From Ustulina deusta (taxonomy: Eukaryota; Ascomycota; Sordariomycetes; Xylariales; Xylariaceae), in NCBI GenBank assembly GCA_023159155.1, contig JAJNNX010000057.1:248001-312000 (forward strand): a DNA stretch of 64,000 nucleotides, given 5' to 3'. This document shows, piece after piece, positions 11,895 to 25,173 of the stretch. The number at the start of each line of letters is the position of its first letter. The first letter of the stretch is position 1. A program made the position numbers and the translations under genes. Below the pieces are notes generated by a model, which was not told the origin of the DNA, made no database searches, and was given only the letters and a program-made list of their open reading frames with translations.

Positions 11895-14800
11895 ATGGTC
11901 CCTCCGCCCTCCTCCCATTCACGATCCGGAACCTTTTCGCCTGTTGCTGCTCAAGGTTTGCAGACGGGCTTGACCCATTCGCCCCATCCGTCACAGACTG
12001 GTCCTCTGAGTGCTGGCGCAAGCCCGAGCACTAGTAGCCCGACCACGGGTAGCAATAACTCTCTTACCAAAATCGTCGTTGCCCAAGTCTATCTACTACT
12101 GAGTTCCATCAACAAGGACAAAGACCGTGCAAGGTTTGAGCTACAAATCGACCAGCTGAACAAGGTTAGTGCATTCCGATGTCGAACGTCGCTTATGTCG
12201 AACTGCCATCGGCCCAAGTATCGCTGCTAACCATGGATCTTCCACCCCTGTAGCTGCTCGATGATCACGGGATGGAAGTCTTTTCTCGATATTTCACGCG
12301 GCTGGTCGCCGGCAATGCTGCTCAGATATTTCCCGGCCTGAATAGGTCTACTGCCAATCCTGGCAACTACTCGTTATTGGTCAATGAGATGAACAAGATC
12401 TCGCACGATCTCGATCAAGCCCCCAAGATTGCCGAGTCTATCGAGACTGCCAATGAGGACATATTCCGCGAATTTGATCTTTCTACTTTCATGGAGCACT
12501 TCAAGCTTGATGCTCTTGAGAAGACGATTCTGGCACTGGCCTTCAAGTTCGGTTCGCGTTCAGATCTAAAAACCAAAGGTTAGCCTGCCATATGAATTCC
12601 GCATGCGCTGTCTCTCGTTCAAGCTAAGCTAACCTCAAACCTTCTCCGCAGCCGATGCCATTCTCTCGACTAATTTCCCAACCTTTGTTAATTTAATCTC
12701 GCGCCCTAATTATGGCGATCATTCGGATCTAAGTCCATCCTTCATCGCCGCTATTGTCGACCGATACATTCAGGGACATCCGCCGAACTTTAACTCTGCT
12801 GCTAAGCACGAGCTCAGTCATAAAGTGCAGTCGCGCTGGTCCCCTTCGGATCATGCACCTCCTATGGAGGTTCTGTCTGCTTTAGACCTGATTAGAGTTT
12901 TGGGAGAGAAGCCTCCCAATGCGCTAGCGCTCTATATTCGGGCAACTGGCACTGACTTTACACGCGACGAGGATGCTTGCCTTAGCCACCTCAAGAACCG
13001 GCCTGCTAATATACAGCTCAGCGAGGAGCAAGTGTCTGCCGCCTTGACCTATACCACCGTTAGCACCACATACCGACATAATCCTTCTGTTCTAGTCGCT
13101 GCACTTCGTCGGGTTCTACCTTCAGCCTTCAGCTGGCAGGATGTCATCGCCTACTTTGATCAGCGTGATGTACGCTTGTCCTCGGCGCAGTTCTTACGAT
13201 TGTATAATGCTCTTCTACCAGTTGCTCAAGCAAACGATGACCATTCGCCACCCTTCGATATTCAGTGCCTGTGGGGCGGGTCACACTGGGAGAATCCCGA
13301 AACCCAGTTGTCTTTCATCTGCGCGTTCGCCTCTCTGACTCCGGATGAACTTGATGCGAGCACTATTCCTGGACTTCAGCCCACTTTTACACTTGATGAC
13401 TATGATCAATCACCTCCGGAGGTCCGTGAACGGGCTGCGATAGCCGTCAAACACCCGCTGGTTTCCGGTCCTGCTCTTTCGGCTATATTCCAAGTCGCTC
13501 TCCATTCCTTGCATGCTTCACAAAGCACCGAGGCCAAACGTCTATTCCAAGAAGTCGTCGTTCCCAATTTAGATATTTTTATCGTGTCGGCCTTTGGTGT
13601 ACCTAAACCGTGGCCGCCCATGGCAATAGACACTCTGGCGTCCCTGTTTGAAAACTTCCTTCATCGCAGCTCGGAGTATCACGAGTTCGTCCTGGATAGC
13701 TTATGGAGGAAAGACCGCGACTGGGTAACCCAGAGACTTGTAGACGCTCATGCAATGAAACCCGCGGATCTCCCTCTCATCTTCGATCATGTCATGAAGC
13801 ATGGTTGGTTAGACGATCTCGTCTATCTTGCCAATGGCTTCGGATTTGATCTCGCATCCCTTGCTCATGCCGAGGGTCAGCTAGATCTCACACAATGGTC
13901 TCGCAACATCTCAGAGAGAAGTCATACCATCTCACCAGCCTTGGTGCAGTTCTTGCTCATCAAGGCGAATCTTGAAATACAGTCTCAAAAGGCCTTGAAT
14001 GGCCAAATACCCCAGAACACGAGTACTTCGCTTCACTTGAAGACCGTTCTAGCTCTTCTCCAGATATTAGAGGAATTTCTTCCTCGAGGTCCCATTCCTG
14101 AGCTTATCATGGTTCAGCGTGTGTGTATCACTGCCTATCCCAGACTGGTCAATTATGGAGAGGGTTATGACGATATCATTGATGCCAATGGGCAGAATGG
14201 TCATGGGCTTCCCCAGGCTGCCGTTGTCAAGATGGAAGAGCAGTATAAGAAAATGTACAGTGAAGAGAGCGAAGTCAAGGTTGTCGTTCAGCGGCTTGAG
14301 GCATACAAACACTCCCGAGAGCCGCTTGAACAGGATATTTTTGCTTGTATGATCCATGGGCTCTTCGACGAGTATTCTCACTTTGCCGGTTACCCCCTCG
14401 AGGCCTTAGCCACCACCGCCGTCCTATTCGGTGGAATCATCTCACACAAGCTTATTTCAGAGCTCCCACTTAAGATTGGGCTTGGGATGATTCTCGAAGC
14501 GGTGAGGGACCACAGACCAGAAGAGAACATGTACAAGTTCGGTCTTCAGGCTTTGATGCAGTTGTTCTCGCGTTTCAGGGAATGGCCCGGATTTTGTAAA
14601 CAGTTATTGCAAATCCCCGGTCTCCACGGAACCGAGGCTTGGAGGAAGGCGGAGGAAGTCGTACGCGAAGACGAGGAAGAAAAAGCGCGCACTCAGAACG
14701 GGAACGGACAAGTTCATCACCTAGGGACTGATGCGATGGTGAACGGCTCTGTTGAGACCTCAGATGCGCACGCGCCTCCCTTTGCGTCCATTAATGTCGA

Positions 14801-17800
14801 TCCTCCAAACTTAGAGGTCAATTTCGAAGACCCTGTTATGGAAATCCAGGACAAGATCCAATTTGGTCTCAACAACTTGACAACAACATCACTTCAGACC
14901 ACTTTCCGGGAAATATGTGAAATCATGGACGAGCGTCATCAGCAGTGGTTCGCAAGCCATCTCGTGGAGGAACGCGCCAAGATGCAACCAAACTACCACC
15001 AAGTCTATCTTGATCTCGTCAAACTCTTTCAAGATCGTAGCCTATGGTCTGAAGTCCTGAGGCAGACATACAAAAGCGTAGCACGGATGCTCAATGCGGA
15101 GAGCACAACGCAAAGTTCGACAGACAGAACACATCTCAAATACCTAGGAGCCTGGTTGGGACTCCTTACACTAGCAAGGGACCAACCCATCAAGCACAAA
15201 AACATTGCATTCAAGCAGCTCCTAATCGAAGCTCACGATACCAAGCGCTTAGTTGTTGTGGTGCCTTTCGTGTGCAAAGTCCTCATCCAAGCTTCTAAAT
15301 CGAGTATATTTCGTCCACCCAATCCTTGGTTGATGGATATTATCCATCTTCTTATCGAGCTGTACCATACCGCTGAGCTAAAGCTCAATCAGAAGTTCGA
15401 GATTGAGGTTCTGTGCAAGGATCTAAACCTCGATCACAAGAGTATAGAGCCCTCTAGTGAGCTTCAAGATCGTGAACCCATTGATGACGTGGGTGAGCTC
15501 TCAGTCCCAGAACTTGAGCAATTCGAAAGTCTCTCTCTAAGCGGTTTGCCTGGCCCCGTCGCCCCTGGGCTATCGCCACCGAGTCTTCCAGTATCGGTCC
15601 CAGAAGTCAGTAGTCTGCTATCAATTCCGCCAACGAACGAAATGGTGGTGAACACCACCCGCCTTCATGACATGGTGCGCAACGCTGTTACGAAAGCGTT
15701 GCACGATATCATCCAGCCGGTTGTTGACAGATCTGTAACGATCGCGGCTATCAGCACCCAGCAAATGATTCATAAAGACTTTGCTACAGAACCCGATGAG
15801 AACAAACTTCGAACTGCGGCGATTAATATGGTTAAGGCGACAGCAGGAAGTCTTGCACAGGTTACTTCCAAAGAACCTCTCAGAGCAAACATTACCAATT
15901 ATCTGCGAGCCGCTGCCAATGATCTGCCGCAAGGCTTGCCAGAAGGCACAATTCTAATGTGCGTCAATTCAAACCTGGATCTCGCATGTAACATCATCGA
16001 GAAGCAGGCTGAAGACCGTGCCGTCCCGGAAATTGAGGATATGATCGAAGGCGAAATTGAGCTACGTCGGCGACATCGCCTACAGAGACCCAATGAGCCA
16101 TACGTCGATCCAGGTCTCACTCGATGGGCTATGACGATCCCTCACCCTTTCAAGCTCGCTCCAAGTACATCAGGGTTGAATGCAGAGCAGATGGCTATCT
16201 ATGATGATTTCGCCAGGCAACCAAGAGGTGTCACCCAAAGTAGCGCACATGCCGCCTCTGCCTCCGATGCAACTCGGATAATCGCTAACGAGGTACTTTC
16301 GGAGCAGTACAATGCCATGCCAAACCTGCCCACACCTGCGGAAACACCTTCTCTGCAACATTTGAGTGCACAGTTACAATACTCGCATATGCATGCAGGG
16401 ATGGCTAATGGCCGCGGTCAAGTAGATGGCAGACAAATTGAAGATAAAATCTCAAACCTGCTAGAAGAGTTGAAACATACAGCCGATGCCTCCAAGGAGA
16501 TCCATTTTAGCGAAGTTCCCAAGCCGCATGGCATCCTCGATGTGGTGGACGCGTTCACTCAGCTCATCATCAAGACTACCCAAACCTCCGATGCCCCTGC
16601 TGTTCATGCGGCAGAGAAGATCTGTAACCTTTTGTTCAACAGGTATAATCACAGTGCCTTGTTCATAGAGGTACTTGTTCATATCCTTGAGTTGATATTG
16701 AAGATATCCGCTAGCTCTGGCTCGAATTTGCGTGATCGGGTCCAGGTCAGCCTCTACAATCAACCACCTCAGAACCTTCTCCACATACCTCTGATATCTG
16801 CTTTGCTTCAGGCCGACCTTCTCGATCTGCATAATATTGACACAATGACCGCAAAAGTCATTGTCCAACGAGAAGATTCATCCTTGGACTTCTTTGAGCA
16901 ACTTTTGGACTTGACGTTATTCAATGAGAGACCGGTGGCGCTATACGCCGATTTTGTGCATAGCTTCCTCGCTGCATGGGACTGGATTCTTGAGGACCCG
17001 AATCTCGAAGTCGGACAGCAGCTGAAAGCAAAGTTACAGAACTCTGGATTGCTGAAGCCTCAAATCGACGATGACATCGAACAAGCAGAGCTTTTCGACT
17101 ACATCATAGATGAGTGGGGAAGGGCATTGTCGAATTCCAACGCATCCGACAAAGCACTGGTGGGTTTCATCAGGCAGATGCGTGGCGAAGGAATTATTAG
17201 TAGTCAAGATGACTTTTTATTGTTTCTACGGCGAGGCATTGACGCCTCGGTTAACCACTATGAGCAGGTCATGCATGGTGGAGGAAATACTAAGACTGAG
17301 GCCTTCGCATACGTGGATGCGCTTGTGAAAATGACCGAAATCTTCGCCAAAGAAAGCATCGATGAGAATGGGGATCCGAAAAACAGTCCTGTCTCCGTTT
17401 TTCGGGCCGTTTTCTCCCTGGTTGCAGTCGTCCTCAATCACCACCACTTTACTCGAGGAGAGCGATTTAACGGGCGTGTCTTCTTTCGTCTGTTTTCGAT
17501 GTTGATGCACGCTGTTGATAACGTCTTTGTGGATAATCTTCGGCCTGACCGAAAAGACGTTCTGTTAGAGCTAGCAGACACCCTCCTACGCCTTGACCCA
17601 GAATGGTTCCCAGGCTTCTCTTATGCCTGGGTCTATCTTATTGGACACAGACAGTTCTTGCCCAACATGTTGACTCTTGACGGAAGATTGGGTTGGGCGC
17701 CGTTCACTAGGATCCTACAGGCACTCCTAAGGTATGTGTCCGAGCATATGAAAGTGATTGACATCACAGATGTCGTCAAGGACTATTATCGAGCGACTGT

Positions 17801-18599
17801 CAAGCTCATAGTAACGCTCTCGCATGACTATCCGGACTATGTGTCAGCCAATGCCATCCAACTGTGCAGCAGCATTGCGCCTCACGTCAGGCAATTGAGG
17901 AACATCATTCTACACTGTAGCCCTAGGGCAGATGCTGGAGAGGCTGCTGTTTCTCAAGACTCGGAAACCGTCAATATTATTATGTCCTTCTCAACACTCA
18001 GGGAAGCAGGATTAATACCTGTCCTCGAGCAGCTCATGCAAGCGGGCCCAACTGAAGATGCTATCGCACACCTAACGCATGCTATTAATAAGCGCTCTGG
18101 CAATGAAACCATCTTTGGGCATGTGCGTTCAACGGTTGATCCGAAGCTTATTGGTGACATAGTGGACTACATTGGCGATCATGCTGTCTCCAGATCCCGG
18201 CAAGCCGGCCCATTGTTCGTTCATGGATCTGCTGACATTGCCACGTTGTCACTCTTGGTACACGAATTAGCGCCTGAAGGTCGGTACTACTTATTAAGCA
18301 GCATCATCGACCGATTGCGGTATCCGGTACCTCTAACCGAATACTTCACTCATGTTACCCTCGAACTGTTCGGCCAAGACATCAATGATCCCGAAGAAGC
18401 AGATATCCGCCAGCAAATCGTCCGAATTCTGCTCGAACGGCTAGCAGGGTACTGGCCACAACCATGGGGCCTGTTGACAGTCATTCTCGAGCTCACTAAG
18501 GACCAGAAGTACATGTTCTTCGACCAGCCATTTATCAAGGCGGACCGCGATGTAAGCCTGGCTCTATCTCGAGCCCGCCTCCCATACTCAGGCATCTAA
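11895..18599 (+). CDS. NOT1, scaffold subunit of the CCR4-NOT deadenylase complex
   Basis: Very large scaffold protein (2180 residues) that binds the CAF1-CCR4 deadenylases and the NOT module, acting in mRNA decay and transcription. Exons 11895-12164, 12254-12578 and 12652-18599 total 2181 codons. The first ATG (11895) opens a Ser/Pro-rich N-terminus followed by LTKIVVAQVYLLLSSINKD, the usual conserved start of fungal NOT1. In order: N-terminal HEAT-like repeats; the MIF4G-like CAF1-binding domain around 14780-15440 (KIQFGLNNLTT, FKQLLIEAHDTKR, WLMDIIHLLIELY); the CNOT1 DUF3819/CAF40-binding region around 15640-16080 (VDRSVTIAAISTQQMI, CNSNLDLACNIIEKQAEDRA with Val before the Asn); and the NOT1 C-terminal domain around 17380-18500 (RVFFRLFSMLMHAVDN, NMLT, WAPFTRILQALLRY). 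Both introns are short and ordinary. The yeast counterpart is CDC39/NOT1. Converges with the antiporter gene. Confidence 0.97.
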
Positions 18600-19720
18600 C
18601 AAGCGTCAACAGATTGCAGAGCAATTCTTAAATTTGGCAAGACAGACACAATAATTATCTCAGAAGCCAAGATGCCAATTAGCCAACCCTAAGCCATACA
18701 TAGGCTATAGGTCCGTTCATAGCACTGCACATCGCTAATATGTGCTACAAAAAACAAAAGTCACGACTAGATATTTGGGATGGAGCCATTAAAGGTCACA
18801 ACGTGTGGTTAGCATGAGGGCATGTGTATTTGACACGATAGCATCGGCATGGATTTAGTTTATGATGAAACGGCATTATACGGAGTCTATCGGGGACTAC
18901 TAAAAAATTGCATGCGCGTACCTTTAACACGAGACTGCACGATCGAAGGCCATTTAGGCAAGGGCCGAATGTCATGCACCTGGGTGTGTGTATTATAATA
19001 TAGAACTCGGTGGACAAACACCTACTTTTGCGTTAGAGACATGGAGCAGCAGCCCTCGCGTTACGCCCAAAAAGGCATACGGAATAATAACGCTCATTCT
19101 TCGAACCACACTGACTTCGATTCAAAAAAAAGGAAGAAGAAAAAAAGGAGAGAGAGAGAGAATGGTGTAAACAAGCTAAAGTATTCACTTAATTTGTATG
19201 ATCTTTTAGATTAGCCGCATAGGTGTATCTTGTAGTTTCGAGCAAGGGTTCCATGCCAGATCACCCCCCCTTCCCCCCTTTATCAACCCATCATCATCTA
19301 AATGCATCGTGTTTTGAATTACCTACCTGCCTACTCACCTAGGTAGGCTCAACATTAACTACATATGTACCTAACTACTTGACTTAGGTACCTACCTACC
19401 TCGGTCACGCTATCATCCCGTTGTCACAGATTACTATGACAACAACGGAGCCTTCGAGAAACCGACCTGCAAAGGAATCGTAGTCTGCACTTGACTTAAC
19501 AACGTTTACTATTTCTTGTACAGGATGACGCAAAATTCCGTGTAGCAGTGCATGTTTATGAGGTAAGCGTGAATTTTATATAAGTAGGCTTTGAAATTAC
19601 AAGGTAATCTAAGCAGTACCTATATGGATCAATGCAGATAGCGACACCAGGTTCGCGTAGATTTCTGAAAAATCATACGCAGGTTCAGCTACTCGAAGAT
19701 ATTTTGTGACACTACCACAT
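18600..19720. other. Convergent intergenic region between NOT1 and antiporter
   Basis: Shared 3' flank of two convergent genes. It includes an A/G-rich tract at 19123-19162 and a TAGGTA-type cluster at 19321-19405 (ACCTACCTGCC...ACCTAGGTAGG...TAGGTACCTACCTACC). No gene recognised. Confidence 0.5.
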
Positions 19721-21836
19721 TCAGCCAGGGCCCCAAACGCCGAGGACGCTGCGAGCACCGCCTCCCAGCGACTCGGTAGCCCTCTCAAGTTTCTTGATGC
19801 GCCTGACAAGTAGGCCAGCACAAAGAGGGCCGAGAATAGTGCAGAGGAAAATAGCCCAGGTTACGATGAGGAAGAGCTCGGAGGCTTTAGCGGCGTCCTC
19901 ATCTATATGGCGAAATACGCCCTGGCTTTCTGCCATTGACGAGATAAGGAAGCCGATTTCGCCGCGAGCAACCACTACAACACTCGGGGTCAGCAATATT
20001 CTCAATGTCGCCAAAACAAGGAGAGAATGATTCTGAGAACTACTCACTGGAACAACCCATCACTGCTGCTGGATACAGGGAAAGCGGTTTAGGAGGCGTG
20101 GCTAATTCAGAATTTGGAGAAGACGACGAAGCGAGGTTAATTGGGCGTGGACTCTGAGAAGATCGCGGTGCGCATAGTTCCATACATGTTGTCCGGGTTG
20201 ACGGATTGTTAGACTGGGGCTCCTGGGCTACTCTCGACTTTATCGCAGGCCTGAAACCCCAAGACCGAATCGTAGACACAATCTTGTTATACTTTGATGC
20301 TGTGAATGGAGCCACGCTTCGCGATGCATCTGATATAGATACCGGGAAGCGCACGAGCCAGAGGCCACAGACAAACTTGCCGATAATCATGAGGATGCTG
20401 TAGATGATGCCCCGCCACACAATCTTGCCTACGAATAGTTGTGATATTGGAATAGAAAACCCAATTGAAGCCTTCAACTGTTAGTATCACGGTTTATCTG
20501 GGCTCCAGTATAATTATTGGGCAAACGGACTTACAAAGAAGAATGGCTTTAGTACATGATTAACCACCTGTGCGTAATATGTATCAAAGACCCCCGAGGC
20601 CATATGTCGCAGGGTAAGAGTCTCTTGGTCTATTATATCTGAAGGCGAGCGGCCACCATTCGACTCAGGTTCCCGCCTATCAATTTCTTGCGCCTGTCGC
20701 CCCGTGGATGGTGGCGTCTCTCTAGAATGAGTTTCGACACATGGTGGCTGAGAGGATTCTTTGGAGTCGTTCCATTGCGCGTCCCACCAACTCATTATCA
20801 CGCCCGCAAGATAAGCAGCCAGTAAAACTGAAGTTCCAGCATAATCAGCTGCAACAATCAGGAGGATTAAAAACGCCGTCTGGATAACAAAGGCAGCCTC
20901 TCGGGTACGGACCCAGGTCATTACTCTCACCTTGTTGCTAGCATTTCCTGTCCCACTCTCTCTCCCCTTGTTATCCCACTCTTTCATGATGCCGTGTAAG
21001 ATTCTTTGCGCGGGCTTCAGCGCATAGCGGCACACAAGAGGCACGGCGACGGCAAATGCAACAGAGACTAGCACAGGTCTCAAAATCATTGCTGGTTCGA
21101 CTTTAATCTCTAAAGTCAGTAACTACCCCTCTGCAAATTTAATAGGTGCCCCAGAAGCATTCTAAGCCATTTAGACATGAGTTCCAGGGCAGGAGACTCA
21201 GCTCCCCTATCATTAGTCAAGCCATGACTGTGCATATGACTTACCTCTGTTTCCTGTCCGCCCGAGACTAGCGATAATACGGACCATCACCAATCCAACC
21301 ACATCGTCAAGAAGCGCCGCCGACGCTAGAACAGCGCCCAATCTCGTGCGACTCAGCCCACTCGCTTGGAGCACGGAAAACATGGTACCCAGACTCGTGG
21401 AGCACAACGCAGCGCCGGCAGCAAAAGCCGGGAGAAGTGACGCGCTACTACCATCTGTCCCCAGGAATGACCCAGCAGAGGCAAGGAGCGCAAACGACAA
21501 ACCAATGGGGACGATGACGCCCGTGGCTGCGACGGCGACTGAGAGAGCGAGGTTTTCCCTCAGCGCCACGACGTCCGTCTCCACGCCGCCGGCGTACACG
21601 ACGAGAATGAGCCCGAGGTAACCGAGACTAGACACCACGCGCTGGAAGTCGATGGATAGCCATCGGGCTCCGGGCTGGCCCCAGGCCGTGCCTACGAGGA
21701 CTTGGCCGACGAGGCCGCAGGCCAGCGTACGGTCCAGCACGGAGCTGATGCTGTTGAGAGCGAGCAGGAATGTTGATGAGATGAGAAGCTCGACTACGGA
21801 GGGCTCGTGATACGGCAAATAAGATGGGGTGGCCAT
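19721..21836 (-). CDS. CPA2-type monovalent cation/proton antiporter
   Basis: Sodium/hydrogen-exchanger-family membrane protein of 613 residues that would exchange K+ or Na+ for H+ across the plasma or an organelle membrane. Exons on the minus strand: 21836-21245, 21100-20535, 20477-20048 and 19974-19721 (614 codons in total). Hydrophobic helices run through the first 380 residues; LGYLGLILVVYAGGVETD matches the family's EGG-type helix, and AALLDDVVGLVMV carries the paired-Asp ion-binding site. A polar loop rich in Ser, Pro and Glu follows, then further helices with MVARGEIGFLISSMA near the end, reconstructed only after splicing. The start at 21836 puts YLPYHEPS directly at the N-terminus as in relatives; an in-frame ATG at 21935 would add 33 residues. 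The first intron (144 bp) may be a worn introner-like element. Confidence 0.85.
21101..21244 (-). repeat. Doubtful introner-like element (first intron of the antiporter)
   Basis: A 144-bp intron, read on the minus strand from GTAAGTC to GATTAAAG. The 3' end contains AGTTACTGACTTTAGAGATT, resembling the family block AATTACTGACTCTAGATTCTT, and upstream GGGGCAC and TTGCAGAGG fall in a plausible order. Similarity elsewhere is weak, and ACTGAC is itself a common fungal branch site, so the membership is only possible. Confidence 0.35.
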
Positions 21837-23156
21837 TGTTGCGCTCGTGTGTTCGACGACCGCTGATCCATACATCGAAGCGACAAAGTAGACTGGTAGT
21901 TGAAAGTGGGCTCGCGGCTTGGCGATGATGTGCATATCTACATATAACTAAGTACCTATCCCCTAAGCATTCGCCTCTTCAAGTTGTTTCCTTTGTAATC
22001 TGTGCTTCCTCCTCGCTATTCATCCTGCTCCATCACCATTGCATACCTAAGGTAGGTTAGAGTTTCTCCATATAACGGCTCGAATAGAGGAGCTGCCCCA
22101 TAACATGTATGGACCTAATAAGTAGACTGTGGTACTGGTTGCTTATCGGTATAATGGAGATAGGTAGATCATCTCGATTAAATCCGAGTTGCAAATATAT
22201 CCGATAAATCCGATGTCCAGGCTTATCTTCGGGACACGCTAAGGACGCGAGTTTCTGTTTCCCCCACAATCCCCAGAACCACAACTTGGTGATCCAACGT
22301 CATCTCATCCAACGATTCATCTGGGAACCTCGACGAGAGGTGCACAGCAGACGTCCATCATGCCTCTTTGTCATCAGGTGAACTGAACATCAAAGGGAAA
22401 ATGTCTGGATTATAAATAGCCACTCCCTCGTTCACCAGGTAAGAAACCCCAACGCATCCTTTCCTGCTGTTGCTCACGTTTTGGAAGTACGCCAGCACAC
22501 CAGCCGAGATTCCCTCTCTCAAGACCTTCGCTCAAGTTTCTGGCCCCCTGAGACATCGGCCAATGCATCATATCTCCTCTATAGGATATCCGAGTATGGT
22601 GTGGTACGGATCCAGCCAGTAAAACCACACCTCGGTGCTGATCTCTCGAGATTCGTGTAGCAGCGAAGACTAGATCCCTCCCTGCTTGGGAATCTTCTAG
22701 TCTATCGTTGTTAGGCACTGCCATTTAAATAGGAGTTCAAGTCCCTCAACTGTCAAACCATGAGTTGGTGTGGCATTTCGACGACATGTCTCCTGTCCAA
22801 CCCGAAGAAGACGATTTCAAATGTTGGCTGTATGGTATCCTTGGATCCCAGAGGCGGCGGCCCGGTTGATCTCGACGAAGTGCGGGGTGGCTATCCGTAC
22901 GGGGCTCTCACCCTCTAAGGCGTTCCATTCCAGGGAACTCATACAGCCCTATGTCGACGGTGGCAGACTACCGCCAGCTGTCCTGTCCGAGCTTGACGCT
23001 CCCCAAGGAACATTTTTCAGGGTACAAGCTTCCCTCAAATTCTAATCTGTGTGCACGCCACACTACCTCGCTTGTCCCCCACACTCTAACTTTTATATCT
23101 TCTCTAGACCTCACGACCACGAAGACGAGACAGTCTTCTAGCAACCATCATCAACC
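21837..23156. other. Divergent intergenic region between antiporter and small unknown gene
   Basis: 1.3 kb with an ACCTAAGGTAGGT motif near 22046 and a TATAAATAG box at 22410-22418. Frames at 22410-22724 (-) and 22770-23045 (+) show no family resemblance. Probably contains both promoters. Confidence 0.45.
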
Positions 23157-24048
23157 ATGGCTCGCGTCCGCACCATCGCGCCTCGTAAGCGTGCCACCGG
23201 TAAGGAATTCTTGAATTATTCGAGTCGTTTATCCTTATCCTGCTTTTTCGAACACGAAAGCCTCTTTTCGGGCCAAAAACATATCCTAGAACCTTTCCAC
23301 AGTTCCGAGACACGTGCAAATAGCACCCAAGATGCCGATAACTGACTCCTAGTCATCCAGTGCCTCGCCAACACGCCGCCATGCTTGGTCACCAGAGCCC
23401 CCAAGTCGACCACACCCGAGCTCCGGCTCTAGCCGGCGCCAAGGGCATCATCCGTAAGTCCAGAGCAGACCCAATCTCGTTATAACCTCCATCCTCTCTC
23501 TTCCCACCGGAGTAAAATGAGCGGCATCGTTAGTTTTCTCCTTGAATCACACTAAACTTTCCTCCTCCATAGTGGCAAATGGCATGTTCCAATGCACCGG
23601 CACGGACCGTACTCGCCACGATAACTCCGCCGCTAATACTGCTTGTGGCAGCATCATGGAGAACAACAAGAAGAATATTCGATCTCATCTGAATAAACTT
23701 CACAAACAAGACTCGACATACACCAAGTCTCAAGCCAGCTTCGCCAAAGCCCAACATCTGAAGCAGTTGAGCTGCGATCGTCCCCGACTTGATGGCCAGG
23801 GCTGGTGCACCCGCTCACGATGGGGCCAACACTCACTCGTCGCACACGCTCGCGAAGAGCATAAATTCAGGGGCAAGTCGACTTCGCTCTCCACTCCTTG
23901 GGAAGGTCTGAGCGATAATCAGCGTGCCTACTACATGGAAAGAGTCAACCTTGAGATACGCCGCCAACAGAATGGTGGTGTATATACCCCGGAGGACGAG
24001 GCACTCAATAAGCGATTTGAGGAGGAGAAGTTCCCTGATGCTTCTTAA
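23157..24048 (+). CDS. Small protein of unknown function with a Cys/His-rich segment
   Basis: I do not recognise this protein. My model has exons 23157-23199, 23361-23453 and 23573-24048, 204 codons, in phase. The N-terminus is basic (MARVRTIAPRKRAT). The middle has a spaced Cys/His pattern, FQCTG then ACGS then HLNKLH, which could be a degenerate C2H2 finger; further on are SCDRPRL and QGWCTRSRWGQHSL, giving more Cys and His. The tail, WEGLSDNQRAYYMERVNLEI, is charged and probably helical. The ATG sits in a favourable context (CAACCATGG). The 161-bp first intron ends CATCCAG; using the earlier TAG at 23353 would hit a stop. Nuclear or nucleic-acid-binding would be a guess from the basic residues only. 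Confidence 0.55.
23200..23360 (+). repeat. Doubtful introner-like element (first intron of the small unknown gene)
   Basis: A 161-bp intron with GATGCCGATAACTGACTCC close to its 3' end, like GATGACAATTACTGACTCC in copy 1. The length fits the family, but the 5' two thirds do not align convincingly by eye. Confidence 0.25.
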
Positions 24049-25173
24049 GGTCTCCGAGCATCCTACTTAGAGGGATAGAATAGGGTTCGCTTCGAACCAG
24101 ACAACATCATCTACCACAGGATGGAATAACGAGCGTTGTCATCGGGAAGACGTGATGGGGAGAATCAGGCAGCAAAGAATCCGAATCAACCTATGGTGAA
24201 TTGATTCCAGGTGTAATAGGAGGAATGGAATTCGATAGAACCAAAGCGGTCTAGTGTCGATAGCTCCCTCGCAACGGATGGATACACTACCAGTAGCTAC
24301 ACTCAATGTAGCCCCTTCGTTAATAATGCCGCCATCGTGTGACTTAACCGCTAACTGGCATTCCAGCTATACCCGTAATCAGAACACGTGGCACAAATGG
24401 CATCTCTTCTAGCGAACTAGGGGTTTGAGACGACGGAATGGAGAACGTGCATAGAACCCTAGCATGGCGTTCACGCAGCTATGTCGGTAGATTTTAAACG
24501 TATGCTTCAAGCTCTAGCTTAGCGCCGACGCTGAATGTTGAACGCGTCCTGTCCACGATTGGAGTAGGTATGCGCGCCGTTCAGTTGGGGTAATATTGTA
24601 CAATAATAGGGTACTTCTCCTCACATGGGTAGGTATAGGAGCCTTGTTAATCCCGGGGTGAGCAGGGTCCTAAGAATTGATAACTGTGAGATAAGCACGA
24701 TGCAATAGACGCCGAGCCAACATGCATACAAATTCAAGACGATGTCAACTATTCCTGGCCTTTACAGGCGCAGACCCCAAGCCAGATTCGTCTGCTCAAC
24801 AGGGAGGCGTCTGCCGTACGAGCTTAGGTAATTTCTTAGTTTCTCCTTCAAATTCAAACCATGTTTGTGATTGGTCTCCAGACTCTTTCTTACGGCCGTG
24901 GGGGCCGTTATCATCGGGAATGGTATCATTGGCAATGGAGCTCTAACGATTCGCACGCTGTTGGGACCCAACACCAACAGCTTAGGAGAAGAAGCATGTG
25001 GCGCGTACTCGGGCTCTCCCGTGTGTCACCGGCTATCGCGGTAGTCGCCAAAAATAAACAACCACGATACAGTCGTTGTTTTACCGCATGCTTTGAGATC
25101 GCACACGGCATCTGCACGTCCGTCCCCCTAAACCTAAACTCTGGCAGTCCTCGTTCGTAATACTCCTGCTAGT
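24049..25173. other. Intergenic region upstream of MFS transporter
   Basis: 1.1 kb; only short frames without family resemblance (for example 24722-24946 and 24861-25160). Probable terminator of the small gene and promoter of the MFS gene. Nothing else recognised. Confidence 0.45.
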
